Shown here: piece after piece, positions 39,301 to 51,244 of the stretch
How the letters are laid out: the number at the start of each line of letters is the position of its first letter
Numbering within the stretch: position 1 is the first letter of the stretch
Origin: Canna indica
Taxonomy: Eukaryota > Streptophyta > Magnoliopsida > Zingiberales > Cannaceae
NCBI GenBank assembly: GCA_034359265.1
Contig: CP136891.1
Coordinates: 84,710,001-84,774,000 of the forward strand
Direction: 5' to 3'
DNA: 64,000 bases
The notes under the pieces: generated by a model
Told to the model about the DNA's origin: nothing
The model's input: the letters and a program-made list of their open reading frames with translations, nothing else
Databases searched by the model: none
Position numbers and translations under genes: made by a program

Positions 39301-39700
39301 TTTTGGTTCTGAACTTACTCTACCATGCATTTTACTTCGACTTTTGCTGGTTTAGTTTTTGATTTTTTTTTTCTGGTTTGTATTATGCTTATCAATTCTG
39401 TATTTTCTAAATGCAGTTATGCTCGCTGCACTCGCTCGGTCTCAGTAGGTAAATATAGAGATATGCTGTATGAGCTTTGAAAGTTCCCTCTTTTGAATCT
39501 GTTATATATGCTTTTTTTTTTACTGGACAGTTCCACCTGCATACTATGCTCACCTGCTTGCCTTTCGCGCGCGGAACTACATGGAAGGTGAATTATCGGA
39601 CGCTGGCACAATTTATGGTCGGTCCGGAGACAGGCCTGTTGAAGCACAGCGGCTTCCTAAAGTAAAAGAGAAAGTTAAGGAAGTCATGTTCTACTGCTGA
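33321..39700 (+). CDS. AGO5: Argonaute protein, AGO5/MEL1 clade
   Basis: Small-RNA-guided effector. Twenty-two exons: 33321-33782, 33873-34066, 34169-34318, 34415-34545, 35567-35676, 35933-36039, 36144-36282, 36368-36484, 36605-36712, 36884-36955, 37319-37441, 37528-37699, 37778-37899, 37979-38116, 38329-38471, 38544-38606, 38679-38742, 38838-38973, 39040-39113, 39188-39282, 39417-39448 and 39531-39700. All are GT-AG and the summed length gives 973 residues with no frame break. The first 50 residues are Gly/Arg-rich (RGG-type), then N domain, PAZ, MID and PIWI. The catalytic tetrad is complete: Asp699 in FGADVTHP, Glu740 in HREEII, Asp785 in RDGVSEGQF and His882 in [35 protein letters not shown] and the C-terminal KEVMFYC fit AGO5 better than AGO1/AGO10. 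AGO5/MEL1 proteins act mainly in reproductive tissue. Slicer-competent by sequence. Confidence 0.95.
34955..35110. repeat. Short repeats in AGO5 intron 4
   Basis: GAGTATGGTGGTGCTCTGCACC and a near copy occur about 40 bp apart, followed by GGTACTGCCCGGTATGG-type words. It looks like a transposon fragment in the long fourth intron; the remainder of the intron is plain. Confidence 0.5.
38205..38232. repeat. (TA)n microsatellite in AGO5 intron 14
   Basis: About 13 AT units within the intron between the exons ending 38116 and starting 38329. Confidence 0.9.
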
Positions 39701-41339
39701 AGGTGCAGATGGATTTTGCCCTGGAAATGTCAACACAATGAAGTTGACTTTTTTTACTTGGGGGAACCTTACTTCTTTTAGGTTTTTCAACATTGCTAGC
39801 TGTTGAGAAATGTTGACATGAGTTTTGGACAATTCTGCATGATATGTTTTGTTGAAGGAACGCAATATTTAGAGTTTTGAATTGCAGTCCTCTTTAAATC
39901 ATTCTTATATCTCAGGTATTATGATCTTTATTGTAAAAAAAATATCGCTTCATCGGCACATATTCCTTGAGTCTGAGGATATGATTTGAAGACGATTACA
40001 AGTATTTGTTTGTGGTTTTGGCATTTTAAAATCATGCATTAGCATATGATTTTTACAGTGATAATGTAGTTCATGCGTAACTTATATCAAGAGATAAATA
40101 AGTCATACCAGCCACAAGCTGGTAAGTTTTGATGTTATTCTTATAAAATACAATTATGGTGATGTTTTTGTTGCTTTTGGAAGTTAATGCTGCAAAAAAA
40201 TTTTGAGCAACGAGCAACTTCTATTTGGTTGACCACAAATAGAGAAGAGAGAATTTATCGTAGGAGTTGTGAGTGAGAGGAAGGCTATTGCGAGGAAGAG
40301 GGAGGATGTCGTGAGTGAGAGGTAGAGGGAGGATGCCACGAGTGAGAGGAAGACGATTGTTGTGAGCGAGCGAGAGGAAAAAAGGAAGTCATATCATTTG
40401 CAAGTTGCGCATTGGACTTATGGGATTTTTAGGCTGCAACTCATTTTGTAGCATGCAATTGCAGCACAAAAGTTTAATTATAGTTAACTAAATAATTTAA
40501 GGGTTATTATACGAAAATGACTTGAACTTTGGCCGAATTCTCAATTGTGGTCAATTATTTGATTGGTCTCAATTGTATATAAGAATTTACAAATTGATTC
40601 CAATTATAGCTCGTCATCTGTCAATCGTGAGTATGGTTGTTATTTCGTAGATGTGGCGATCCAGAAATGATTTTAAAAAATTCATTTGTCAAGTCAGCCA
40701 TACACGTCGGATGGGTTTTTAGTATATTTTTTAATTGAGTCTCACCTCTCTGATCCTTTTCTTCCTCCCATTGAAGAGAAAGGGGAGCAGTCGGAGTTGG
40801 AAGTCGGCGATAGTGCCAAGGCCATCCAATCCTCCCCTGCCGGCTCCATTTTCGGCACTTTCAGTGCGAGCTCCGCTGCCTTCACACTTCGAGAGCACAA
40901 TGCCTTCCCCACCTTCCATGCAGGTAAGAAGTCAAAGATAGTAATTCAATAATAATTAAAAATTAACGTAAACAAGTTAATTGAAATTAACATAAAATTT
41001 TTATTTAAAACTAATTTATCTAATTTAATTTAAATAATGTAAGAAATTTAATGTAACTAAAGTTATCATAAGTTTTCTTTTATGCCATTATCATTAAAAA
41101 TATGTAATTTAATTTATAATATAATATAATATAATTAATCGATGTATTTTAGCTTAATTAAAATTAACTTAAGTAACTTAAGTAAACTTAAATTTTTAAT
41201 CCTAACTAAAAATAAATAATAAATATATAAGTATATATTGCAATAGATATACATGTGTTATATGTTAATTATATTGCATATTATATATCATTAATCATAT
41301 ATCTTACATCAAACACACCAATATCTTATATATAGTGGA
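39701..41339. other. AGO5 3' flank, source of the downstream duplicate
   Basis: 3' UTR and flank of AGO5. 40260-40390 is purine-rich with repeated GAGTGAGAGGAAG words, and 40500-40640 resembles one arm of a MITE. Everything up to about 40831 recurs at 58400-61193. The rest to 41339 is AT-rich with no gene seen. Confidence 0.7.
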
Positions 41340-41625
41340 AGATTTTCATCGAACTCAAAGATGGTAATTGATGCTCTTAACAAAGATATTGATGCACCGT
41401 CGCCTATTGAAACCATTGTCCAAAATATCCAACACTTAGCTACTCTTTGAAATAACATATGTTTTTTTTGGCCCCGGCCCTAAATGTTATAACAAAGTTG
41501 TCAATTGAGAAGCAAATTATGTTTGTAACTTTCGGGAGTCCTAAGGTTTGGTCCACTATTCAACCCCTTGAACAAGATCTTATTGTGGCTCATGATCTCT
41601 TCAGTCTCGAGCCTACCTAATTAAT
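41340..41625 (+). pseudogene. LINE RNase H-like remnant
   Basis: Conceptual frames read MVIDALNKDIDAPSPIETIV and then a broken NNICFF segment, as in the RNase H-like (RVT_3) end of plant non-LTR retrotransposon proteins. It has stops and frame breaks. It is a dead fragment. Confidence 0.5.
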
Positions 41626-41639
41626 GAAGTTTTTATTTT

Positions 41640-42495
41640 TATGCAAAATATATACATTGGACACTCCAGCATAACGGAGGGCTCGGAATCATAAACCTGG
41701 AGTGTCACAACACCACTAGACTCGAAAAATGGTGGTGGGGGATCACATCGAACTCAAGAACCCGGCCTCTGGGTGCACATTGTGAAACACTCGTACTTCC
41801 GTCATAAAGCATTGTGAACTCTTGGTCGAGTGTGTGGAAAGGAATTTATGGGGCAAAACAGTTGTATTCGATGGGGATGGAATCTCATGTGGGGCCCGGG
41901 ATCTCTACGCGTTTTTGTCTAGACACGTGGGTCTCTAACTCACGTTTGGCTGATGATTTCCCTCAGCTATTTTTGCAAAGTAGGAATAGAAAGGCGAAAA
42001 TCGGAGATCTTATGCATACCGGGGTGCAGACAACATGAAATCTATCTTGGAGAGGAATGGTCGCTTGGAACATGATTAAAAGCCTAATAGCGAATGCGAA
42101 CAAAGGTCTCAGAGATATAGAGGAGGACAACACGTTTTAGAGGTGGCACTCTTCAGGTGCATTCAACATTGCCTCAATGTATCGCTTTCTGGTAGAGCGT
42201 GGGGTGACCAACATCTGGGCAGCTAGGACTTGGAAAAGTAAAGGCCTACTTAAAATGAAATTCATACTCTGGCTAGCTATTAAGAAGAGACTCCAAACAA
42301 AGGATAGACTAATTAAGCACAGCAACAACGAAATTGATCCGCTCTGTGTTTTCTGTAAAGAGGAAAATGAATCGATTTTCCATCTCTTCTCGGAATGCCG
42401 CCCCATCATGACGGAATGGACCTCCTTTGTTAAGGCAACGAGAAAGCCACCTTTCTCGGTCATTTCGGGATCAGATATGGAGATGGATAGATGGC
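41640..42495 (+). pseudogene. LINE reverse-transcriptase C-terminal fragment (zf-RVT)
   Basis: Reads HNGGLGIINLECHN, then NSWSSVWKGIYGAK, then KMKFILWLAIKKRLQTKDRL with CVFCKEENESIFHLFSEC. These are the standard order of motifs at the C-terminal end of plant LINE ORF2, including the zinc-binding Cys/His cluster. Several in-frame stops are present. The coding homology changes abruptly to CACTA transposase at about 42495-42505. Confidence 0.8.
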
Positions 42496-42499
42496 TAAT

Positions 42500-44462
42500 C
42501 ATCAGTATCGAAGGAATCGTAATAAATTTACTAAGGGCAAAGTCGAAAGAGATGGGCCACCACCGATGTTGTCTGGTGAACAAATGTTAGCACGTGTTTC
42601 AGCACTTTCAAATATAGTATTTGGTCGCAATGAAAGAGTGTCGGATTTTGGCCAAACACATAACTGGGTGAAAAAAGTATCTTTTGGGAATTGCCCTATT
42701 GGAGTTCATTATTGATTCGACATAATTTAGATGTCATGCACATTGAAAAAAATGTATTTGATAATATTTTCAACACTTCAATGGATATTTACGGAAAAAC
42801 TAAAGATAATGTCAAAGCCCGACATGATATGAAAATACTTTGTAAAAGACCAGAGTTGGAGTTACAAGAGGTCAACGGACAATATTTGAAACCGAAGGCC
42901 CCATATGTGTTAAATAAACAACAGATCAAAGATGTTTATCAATGGATAAAAAAACTCAGATTACTCGATGGATATGCTTCAAACTTATCTCGATGTGTGA
43001 ACGTCGATGATTGCAAAATATCAGGGATGAAGAGCCATATGTATTCATGCAGAGATTACTTTCGATCACATTTCAAGATCTTCTACCTGATAATATTTGG
43101 GGTCCGTTGACTGAATTAAGTATATTTTTTAGAAACATCTATGCAAATGTCCTTCGAGTCAAAGATATGTCAACACTTGAAAATAATATTGTTGAAATCA
43201 TATGCAAGCTGGAGCAGTTTTTCCCTCCTGCATTTTTTGACTCGATGGAGCATCTACCGATACACTTGGCATACGAGGCACGAGTTGGTGGCCCCGTTCA
43301 ATATCGGTGGATGTACTTATTTGAAAGATACATGAATCGTCTGAAGAAAAAAGTAAAGAACACCGCAGCTGTTGAAGGATCAATATTTGAATCGTATATC
43401 ATCCAAGAAATTTCAACATTCTGCTCATTTTACTTTGAATCGACAGTACAGACAAGATTTGATCGTCTTTCACGTAACGACGACGGGGGTGTTCGAGATT
43501 TAGATGGACGTTTAAATATATTTTGTCACTCTGGTCGTGCTTTTGGTTCTCGTCCATCTCGACACTTAAGCGAGGAAGAGTATCATTTGACATACTTGTA
43601 TGTATTACTTAATTGTCCAGAGATTGAACAATTCATTAAAATATTTGACATTGAGATGGTGCAAAAATACTCTATTCACAACGATGAAGAATTGGAGAGA
43701 TTACAGAATCGTGACTTCCCTACTTGGATTCAGACTTACAACAAAGATCACAGAGCTGAAATAGATGAAAGAATATTTGAGTTTGTTAGTGGACCATCGC
43801 GACTTGTGTCGTGCTATAGCGGATATTTTGTTAATGGGTATAAATTTCACACGGTTGAATATGCATTTACAAAGAAGATGATGAATGCTGGGGTCTGTGT
43901 GAAAGGGACAACCTGTGTTGAATGTGATATGGATTTTTATGGACTGGTGGAAGAAGTGATAAAGTTGCACTACTTCGGCTTGAAATCAGTTATTCTATTT
44001 AGATGTCATTGGTTCGATACAACAGAAAGGGGCATAAAAGTTCATCCAACATACAAACTTGTTGAAGTTAATTACAAATCTAAATTGACAGCAAATGAGC
44101 CTTTTATATTGGCATCACAAGCCGAACAAGTATATTACGCGAAGTATCCGGCTCGAAATAAAGATAGAGCAAATTGACGTGTAGTCTCTAAGACAAAAGG
44201 TAGAGGAAAAATTGATCCGATAGTAGGAGAAAATGAGCTGATATCTGATATGACAGATGGTTTCTATCAAGAAGATGATCCTCCTGTTGTAGATCATATT
44301 ATTTCAATACTCGAGGATGCAGACACAATATCAATTCAATTAGAAGTTGAATATGCTGATGATGATGATGATCATGAAATTGAGGAAGCTGGAGATGAAG
44401 AAGATGAAGAAGAGGAAGAAGAGGAAGAATTCGAAGACTATTATTCAGATGATGAGGAATAA
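42500..44462 (+). pseudogene. CACTA TNP2-like transposase, broken
   Basis: Starts inside the transposase core with NRNKFTKGKVERDGPPPMLS, then LLIRHNLDVMHIEKNVFDN (Transposase_21 end). It then continues through the DUF4218 region (YVFMQRLLSITFQDLL, MEHLPIHLAYEA), the DUF4216 region (GIKVHPTYKLVEVNY) and an acidic tail ending EDYYSDDEE. A frameshift lies near 43035, where the GMKSH frame ends and the VFMQR frame begins. An in-frame TGA at 44175-44177 separates the acidic tail. The N-terminal transposase-associated domain and the first catalytic part are absent. It cannot give an active transposase. Confidence 0.88.
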
Positions 44463-44537
44463 TTGTAAAGTATATATTTTATTAAATATATATCTATTAT
44501 TTATACAATAATCTGATTATATGTCTATTCGACAGAT

Positions 44538-46070
44538 ATGTCTGGTCGTGGTTATCGTTGCAGGAGAGCTTCGGAGTCTCCGATCGGTGAGACTCCTATA
44601 CTTACTCATGCTGCTGATCCTCCTGTTGCCGATCCTCATGCCGATGATACTGCCGAGGCTAGTACATCCAGACGCAGGCGGCCACGCGGGCCGAACATGT
44701 GGCAGCCTCCACCAGCCACAGAGTCACGTAGATTTATTAGCGTGATTGGGGAGCGGTAATATAACATGAATTTTGAATCATTACAAATTTATTATATCAT
44801 AATATAATATTAAAATTTATTTTTGTTGTGCAGGTTCGAGCAAGAAGAAGTGCTGAGGAGCATTTCTTCTACTATTCGACGATACATGCACGGGGCATGG
44901 CCTACGTGGTCTCACGTGCCTAGCGAGCACGTCGACATGTTATGGCGCGAGTTTGAGGCACATATTTTTTTTTTACATGCATGATGATTAATATTGGTAC
45001 TGATATTATTATTCTACAGGCTCGCTATACATGGGCTGAGGACCAAAGGCCCTTCATTTACGTTATCTGGGAGGCTATTTCCTGGGCAAGGTACAACAGG
45101 CAGCTGGGGCAGGCCCGGTCCCAGGCGATGGCACGAGCTGGGACTACTAACATCGCGGAGACTCGGGGATACGACCCTGATTGGATTACTCCGGATATAT
45201 GGGACCAGCTCGTGGGAATATGGTCGACGAATCGATGGCAGGAGGTTTCTAGGAATGCGGCTAGAAATCGCATGTCGGGGGGAGCAGCGCGTCACACCAG
45301 TGGCTCTATTGCATTTGTAGTGCACACGAACCGTATGGTAAGTATACCTTTTAATTATATATTTTATTTGTTACTATGTGTACTAATTAATGTATTTGTT
45401 TTGTAAATGTAGACGACGGTGTCGGATGACGTGACTGTCCAGCGACCCTCCCCGTTGGCGGTGTTTGAGTGGACTCACCGTCGAGCACATGGGACGAGGG
45501 AGTACATCGACAATCGCGCTGCATACATTATGGTAACTATATATTTGTTTAAATTATTCATTATATATTTATAATTTAAGTTTTATGATAAATATTAAAC
45601 AAAAAATCAAACTCGAGTAGGAGACCTACAGCTAGATGATGGTGCGGCGCGAGGGCACCCCCGAGGACTTTGACGCAGCAACGTGGGTCGAGGCCGCAGG
45701 TGGCTGGGACCATGGCCGCGTATATGGCTTTGCAGATAGTGGTCATGCGTGAGCCGTACTAGGGCCACTTGGGGCACCGACCCCTCCGATCGCTGGTGAG
45801 TGGCCATCCACCTCCAAATCCAGTTATGATCATAGTAGCAGAATAATGACTCTAGAGGAGACGGTCGCGCGTCAGACTGAGATGATGGAGCACCAGAGTC
45901 AGATGATGGCGGTGATGCATGCTATGCTACGCAACATGTTAGGTCATCCCGAAGTAGGCATCTCTTCGGCATCATCTCATCCATCGTCCTCGAGTCAATC
46001 CACGCCGATGTACACTCAAGCACTCCAGACTTCGTCAAATGATCCAGGCCATCCTCCATCGTCAACGTGA
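44538..46070 (+). pseudogene. CACTA second gene, Transposase_24-like (PF03004 type), broken
   Basis: Exon 1 (from 44538) reads MSGRGYRCRRASESPIGE and ends RRFISVIGER. Later exons read FEQEEVLRSISSTIRRYMHG (from about 44834), ARYTWAEDQRPFIYVIWEAI (from about 45020), TTVSDDVTVQRPSPLAVFEW (from about 45414) and GTPEDFDAATWVEAAGGWDH. The order matches the plant En/Spm Ptta-type protein. Stops interrupt it near 45634 and 45750. The intron after VDMLWREFE begins GC rather than GT. The 3' part ends with ETVARQTEMMEHQ and a Ser-rich tail. Confidence 0.82.
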
Positions 46071-46344
46071 GATTTTTTTATATTGACTTTGTTATTGAGA
46101 TATTATACTTGTTTAATTTATTTTGTTTGGATATTGATACTTCAATTTTGCATTTGAATAGTTTTTATACTATTGTGGATAATTATAAATATAAATATAA
46201 TTATTTTGATGTATATCTTGGTGTATTTGTGATGTGTGAATGAATGTGTGTATGAGTGTATGAGTGTGTGAGTTATGTATCAAATAATATATCAATGTAT
46301 CAATGAAAATTTGATATTTTAATTTTTTTCGTTACCAGATTCAC

Positions 46345-46662
46345 ATCATCAGCAACGGCTTTCCCACGGTCGTCCGTGGGAAAGCAGTTGCTAAAAGTTT
46401 ATTGAAAGTCGTTGTTGATGACCTACAGCAACGGCTTAGCAACGAGCTTTTACTAACGGCATTGCTACGGGCTCACCAGCCGTTGCTATTAATGTTATCA
46501 GCAACGGCTCCGCGTCCGTGGAAAACTCATTGCTGATAATATTTTTACCAACGGCCCGAGCGGCCGTTGCTGATCCGTTGCTAAGTTATCAACAACGCGA
46601 TTTTCTGTCACGGCTCCATTGCAACGACGCCAACTGTTGCTGATGCCCATTTTTCTAGTAGT
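46345..46662. repeat. Right subterminal repeat array and terminus of CACTA A
   Basis: At least eight copies of AGCAACGGC or its inverse GCCGTTGCT in both orientations, the standard layout of transposase-binding sites in CACTA ends, followed by TTTTTCTAGTAGTG. Confidence 0.88.
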
Positions 46663-46904
46663 GAGGTTGAGCTACTCGTTCTGGGAAAGACTAGGAGGAA
46701 TTAATAGCATTTTGTTGCTCAAAGTTTGGCGCTTGGACAGGTTGCATTTAGCTATTATTTGTAAATTGTAATTTCTTCTCTCTTGCGTTATATCTCTTTT
46801 CTCTTTCTTGATTCTAGCCCTTATTGCTAGAACAACATCTGTACATTTCAATTTCTATGAAATGCACCGTGTGTCATTGCCTCACTAACTATTCAAAAAA
46901 AACA
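46663..46904 (+). mobile_element. LINE 3' end resuming after CACTA A
   Basis: Reads like a LINE 3' UTR: a T-rich stretch, CTAGCCCTTATTGCTAGAAC, a coding-free tail and an A-run (CAAAAAAAAC) at its end. It is most simply the far side of the LINE interrupted by CACTA A. No target duplication of the LINE was located. Confidence 0.5.
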
Positions 46905-47630
46905 AGTTGCATGCGGCTTCCCGTTGGTAGGAATAATTAGATGAATTCATTTAATGAATAAAAAAATGGAAGATTGATTAATTATTAATTCTTTAATTAA
47001 AAATAATGGTTTCCGTTTTTTTTTCCAATTTGCCACGTAATAATTTTAATTTTTTTTTCTTAATACAATTTTAATGATTACTGAAGTTGCCTCGAAATTT
47101 GACTCATGGTTTTGATGGGAAGAATTAATCCTTCCGAGAAAGAAAAAAATTCTATCCTATTTCTGCCGTTACTTTAATCTACCGTTACTTTAATCTAATT
47201 ATTGTTTTGCTTTAATTTCATTTTTCGCTTTAATGTTTTCTAATTTTCTTCCGAACTCAACCCCAAAATTCTAAATATCCCAATTTGATTTCATAGTTTA
47301 ATTCTATCATTTGATGACATGTTCTCGCTCGAAGTTGGGGCTGCAGTAAGCCTCATCGTCTCCTGCTTCAATGTGGCTTCGGCAGTGATATGTAGAGACA
47401 CTGTAACACTCAAGTGAAAGAGGATTTCAGATGCTGTGTATGAAAATTGAAACAGAGAGTATATATATATTGTTGTGTGTTGTCTCTTTTATAAGATAGG
47501 TTCGAGTGCTCAGCGAGAATATCATGTGCAATTTCGTGGGGATATGTCTTGAATAAGTTGATTCTTATCCTCTAGATTGCAAGTTTATTATTGCCGAATA
47601 AATACAATATGTTAAATCCTTATTTGGTCG
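46905..47630. other. AT-rich spacer between the two CACTA elements
   Basis: No gene recognised. A short tandem repeat TACCGTTACTTTAATC sits near 47165-47195. Confidence 0.5.
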
Positions 47631-47649
47631 AATCACTACTAGAAAAATA

Positions 47650-47965
47650 GGCATCAGCAACGGCTGATGCCGTTGCTGAAGACCATCAGCAACGGTCGGA
47701 GCCGTAGCAATGGTGCCGTGGCAAAAACTCGCGTTGCTGATAACTTAGCAACGACCGCTCGGGCCGATGCTAAAAATATTATCAGCAACGGTTTTGCCAC
47801 GGACCCGGAGCCGTTGCGGATAACATTAATAGCAACGACCGCTGAGTCCTTAGCAACGCCGTTAGTAAAATCCCGTCGCTAAGCCGTTGTTGTAGGTCAT
47901 CAGCAACGGCTTTCGATACACTTTTAGCAACGGCTTTCCCACGGACGACCGTGGGAAAGCCGTTG
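47650..47965. repeat. Left (+ strand) subterminal repeat array of CACTA B
   Basis: Repeated AGCAACGGC / GCCGTTGCT words in both orientations directly inside the terminus. The array is a near mirror image of the right array of element A. Confidence 0.88.
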
Positions 47966-48269
47966 CTGATGATGTGAACCTGGTAACGAAAAAATTTAAA
48001 ATTTAAAATTTAAAATTTTCATTGATACATTGATACATTGATACATTATCTGATACATAACTCACACACCCATACACACATTCATTCACACATCACAAAT
48101 ATACCCAGATATACATCAAAATAATTATATTTATATTAATAATTATCCACAATAGTATAAAAACTATTCAAATGCAAAATTGAAGTATCAATATCCAAAC
48201 AAAATAAATTAAACAAGTCCAATATCTTAGTAACAAAATCAATATAAAAAAATCTCACGATGACGATGG

Positions 48270-49768
48270 AGCTAGGATGATCTGGATCATATGGCGGGGT
48301 CTGGAGTGCTTGAGTGTACACCGGCGTGGACTGACTCGAGGACGATGGATTAGATGATGCCGAAGAGATGTCTACTTCGGGATGACCTGACATGTTGCGT
48401 AGCATAACATGCATCTCCGCCATGATCTGACTCTTACGCGCGACCGTCTCCTCTAGAGTCCTTATTCTGCTACTATGATCATAACTGGATCTAGAGGTGG
48501 ACGGCCGCTCACCAGCGACCGGAGGGGTAGGTGCCCCAAGTGGCCCTAGTACGGCTCGCGCATGACCACTAGAAGCCATATACGCGGCCATGGTCCCAGC
48601 CACCTGCGGCCTCGACCCACGATGCTGTGTCAAAGTCCTTGGGGGTACCCCCGCGCTGCACCACCGTCTGGCTGTAGGTCTCCTACTCGAGTTTGATTTT
48701 TTATTTAATATTTATTATAAAACTTAAATTATAAATATATAATGAATAATTTAAACAAATATATAGTTACCATAATGTATGCAGCGCGGTTGTCGATGTA
48801 CTCCCCCGTCCCATATGCTCGACGGTGAGTCCGCTCAAACACTGCCATCGGGGAGGGTCGCTGGACAGTCCCGTCATCCGACACCGTCGTCTACATTTAT
48901 AAAACAAATACATTAATTAGTACACATAGTAGCAAATAAAATATATAATTAAAAGGTATACTTATCATACGGTTCGCGTGCACTGCAAATGCAACATAGC
49001 CGCCGGTGTGACGCGCTGCTCCCCCCGACATGCGATTTCTAGCCGCATTCCGAGAAACCTCCTGCCATCGATCCGTCGACCATATTCCCACGAGCTGGTC
49101 CCATATATCCGGAGTAATCCAATCGGGGCCGTATCCCCGAGTCTCCGCGATGTTAGTAGTCCCAGCTCGTGCCATCGCCTGGGACCGAGCCTGCCCCAGC
49201 TGCCCGTTGTACCTCGCACGGGAAATAGCCTCCCAGGCAGCGTAAATGAATGGCCTCTGGTCCTCGGCCCATGTAAAGCGAGTCTGCAAAATAATAATAT
49301 CAGTACTAATATTAATCATCATGCATGTAAAAAAATAATAACACGTGCCTCAAACTCGCGCCAAAACATGTCGACGTGCTCGCTAGGCACGTGAGACCAC
49401 GTAGGCCATGCCCCGTGCATGTATCGTCGAATAGTAGAAGAAATGCTCCTTGACACTTCTTCTTACTCGAACCTGCACAACAAAAATAAATTTTAATATT
49501 ATATTATGATATAATGAATTTGTAATGATTTATAATTCATGATATATTACCGCTCCCCAATCACGCTAATAAATCTACGTGACTCTGTGGCTGGTGGAGG
49601 CTGCCACTTGTTCGGCCCGCGTGGCCGCCTGCGTCTAGATGTACTAGCCTCAGCAGTATCATCGGCAGGAGGATCAACAACAGGAGAATCAGCAGCATGA
49701 GTAATTGCTGGAGTCTCACCGATCGGAGACTCCGAAGCTCTCCTACGACGATAACCACGAATAGACAT
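48270..49768 (-). pseudogene. CACTA B Transposase_24-like gene, broken
   Basis: The minus strand reads MSIRGYRRRRASESPIGETP, then the RYMHGAWPTWSHVPSEHVDM exon, ARYTWAEDQRPFIYAAWEAI, TVQRPSPMAVFERTHRRA and GGTPKDFDTASWVEAAGGWD, in the same order as element A. The exon 2 copy has a stop where A has Gln (FE-stop-EEV near 49468). After HGRVYGF it has a 5-base difference from A that shifts the frame near 48590. It cannot be translated whole. Confidence 0.82.
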
Positions 49769-49814
49769 ATAATCAGATTATTGTATAAATAGTAGAGATA
49801 TATTTAATAAAATA

Positions 49815-50293
49815 TATACTTTACAATTATTCCTCATCATCTGAATAATAGTCTTCGAATTCTTCCTCTTCTTCCTCTTCGAATCATTCAGGTGGAATTG
49901 ACCCCCAAGACTATCAAGTATCATAGTTCTATAGGGATTACATTGACTGGATAAAGAAGCACCAGCAGAGGAAGATTCACCATATGTCTGAACGACAGGA
50001 TTGCTCGACGTCCCGACTTCGCGTGACTCCCCGTGACAAGTCCATAGAAAATATCTTGGTGCAAATCCTTTGCTATATAGATGCAGAGTGACAGTCTCCC
50101 AATCCAAAAATCGTCCATTCGAACAAATGCGGCACAGACATCGGATTTGATCACCGATGCTAACGAAATTCCGATTCGAATAGGCGAAATTTAGGAAGTA
50201 CGTTACGCCTAATCGAAACTCATTCGTTAAAGCTCCACGATCAAGACGTCGGTACATCCAACTTCGATCAGCCGACATGATTCTGTCAATCAA
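49815..50293 (-). pseudogene. CACTA B transposase N-terminus fused to acidic tail
   Basis: Starts MIDRIMSADRSWMYRRLDRG and continues CRICSNGRFLDWETVTLHLY, the transposase-associated (PF13963-type) domain at the N-terminus of TNP2 proteins. After SLGGQFHLND the sequence jumps, near 49890, straight to the acidic-tail DNA of element A (the GAAGAGGAAGAA run and the stretch before the TAATTGTAAAG stop). It is read one frame off, so the acidic residues appear as KRKKRKN. The whole catalytic region is deleted. Confidence 0.85.
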
Positions 50294-51244
50294 TGATAAT
50301 TTCTTTGGTTAATGTCTTTAGGTGAGATTGTCCTATTCCATTCGGGATTTATGTTATTTATATTGCACTAAGTACTTATTTTAACTGTTAACTTCATTCT
50401 AAATTTTGGCAGCATCTCCCTACAGTTCTCCGAATACGCATATCATCTGGGCGCGTATTGGAGAACAAGAGAGATGTTGCCGAAATTTAGAATAATTAGT
50501 TAACAGTTAAAATAAAAACGTAAGTGCAGTACAAATAACTATATTCCCAAATTATCCAATCAGGGACAATTCAAAAATTGTACGTCGTATAAAAGATCAT
50601 CTACTTCTTTTACACGAACGTACAATCCCCGAACGGATCTAAGGTTTTGCTAAATCATATCCGACTCATCGATGCATACGTAAAACATATATATCAACTC
50701 GTCGGATGGATGATTATTTTCTAAATGTTTCGAGACAGTTCGAGTCCATATTGGACAATTCCGACATGAGTCCAAATTCGACGATTTCGGCAAGAGTCCG
50801 AAGTGGACGATTCCGGCGCGCGTCCGAAGTGGACGATTACGAAATTAATCTAAACCCTAAAAATTAATCTAAACCCCAATAATTAATCTAACAAATTAAA
50901 CAATTAATCTAAATAATTAATTAATAATTAATTAACAATTAAAAAATACATATTAATCTACAAATTCCAGCGCCGGAGTCAGGTGGACTCTGGCGCCGGC
51001 GTACAGTGGCCGGGCACACTGTCCGGTCATTGTACAAGGTCCGGCGGCGGCCATCGGCCGAAACCCTATTTTTAGGGTTTCGGTCGGATTTCCCGCCGGC
51101 CGGCGATGTATACTTGACAGTGTCGGCAGCAGCGGGAGGAGGAAGAGGCGTCGGCGGCGTCGGCAGCGGTGGCGAGAGGCGGGAGGAGGAGGCGGCGGCG
51201 GCAGCAGCGGGAGGAAGAAGGGGGGCGGGCGCGATCTGCGACCT

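Larger units (their letters stand above)
42496..46662 (+). mobile_element. CACTA (En/Spm) element A, 5'-truncated
   Basis: The right end is an intact CACTA terminus (CTAGTAGTG at 46654-46662) preceded by a subterminal array of AGCAACGGC repeats. The left end is missing: homology begins in the middle of the transposase at the LINE junction. Inside are a broken TNP2-like transposase and a broken Transposase_24-like gene, both on the plus strand. LINE-like sequence flanks both sides, so the element probably entered a LINE and lost its left part by deletion. Confidence 0.88.

Noticed and set aside
44994..45325. Alternative open frames on both strands in the CACTA A Transposase_24 gene
   Set aside because: These are shadows of the coding frame that reads ARYTWAEDQRPFIY; element B shows the same frames in mirror image.
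47650..47965. CRISPR-like array of regularly repeated AGCAACGGC words
   Set aside because: Repeats are short, occur in both orientations and sit next to a CACTA terminus; they are transposase-binding repeats in a plant genome.
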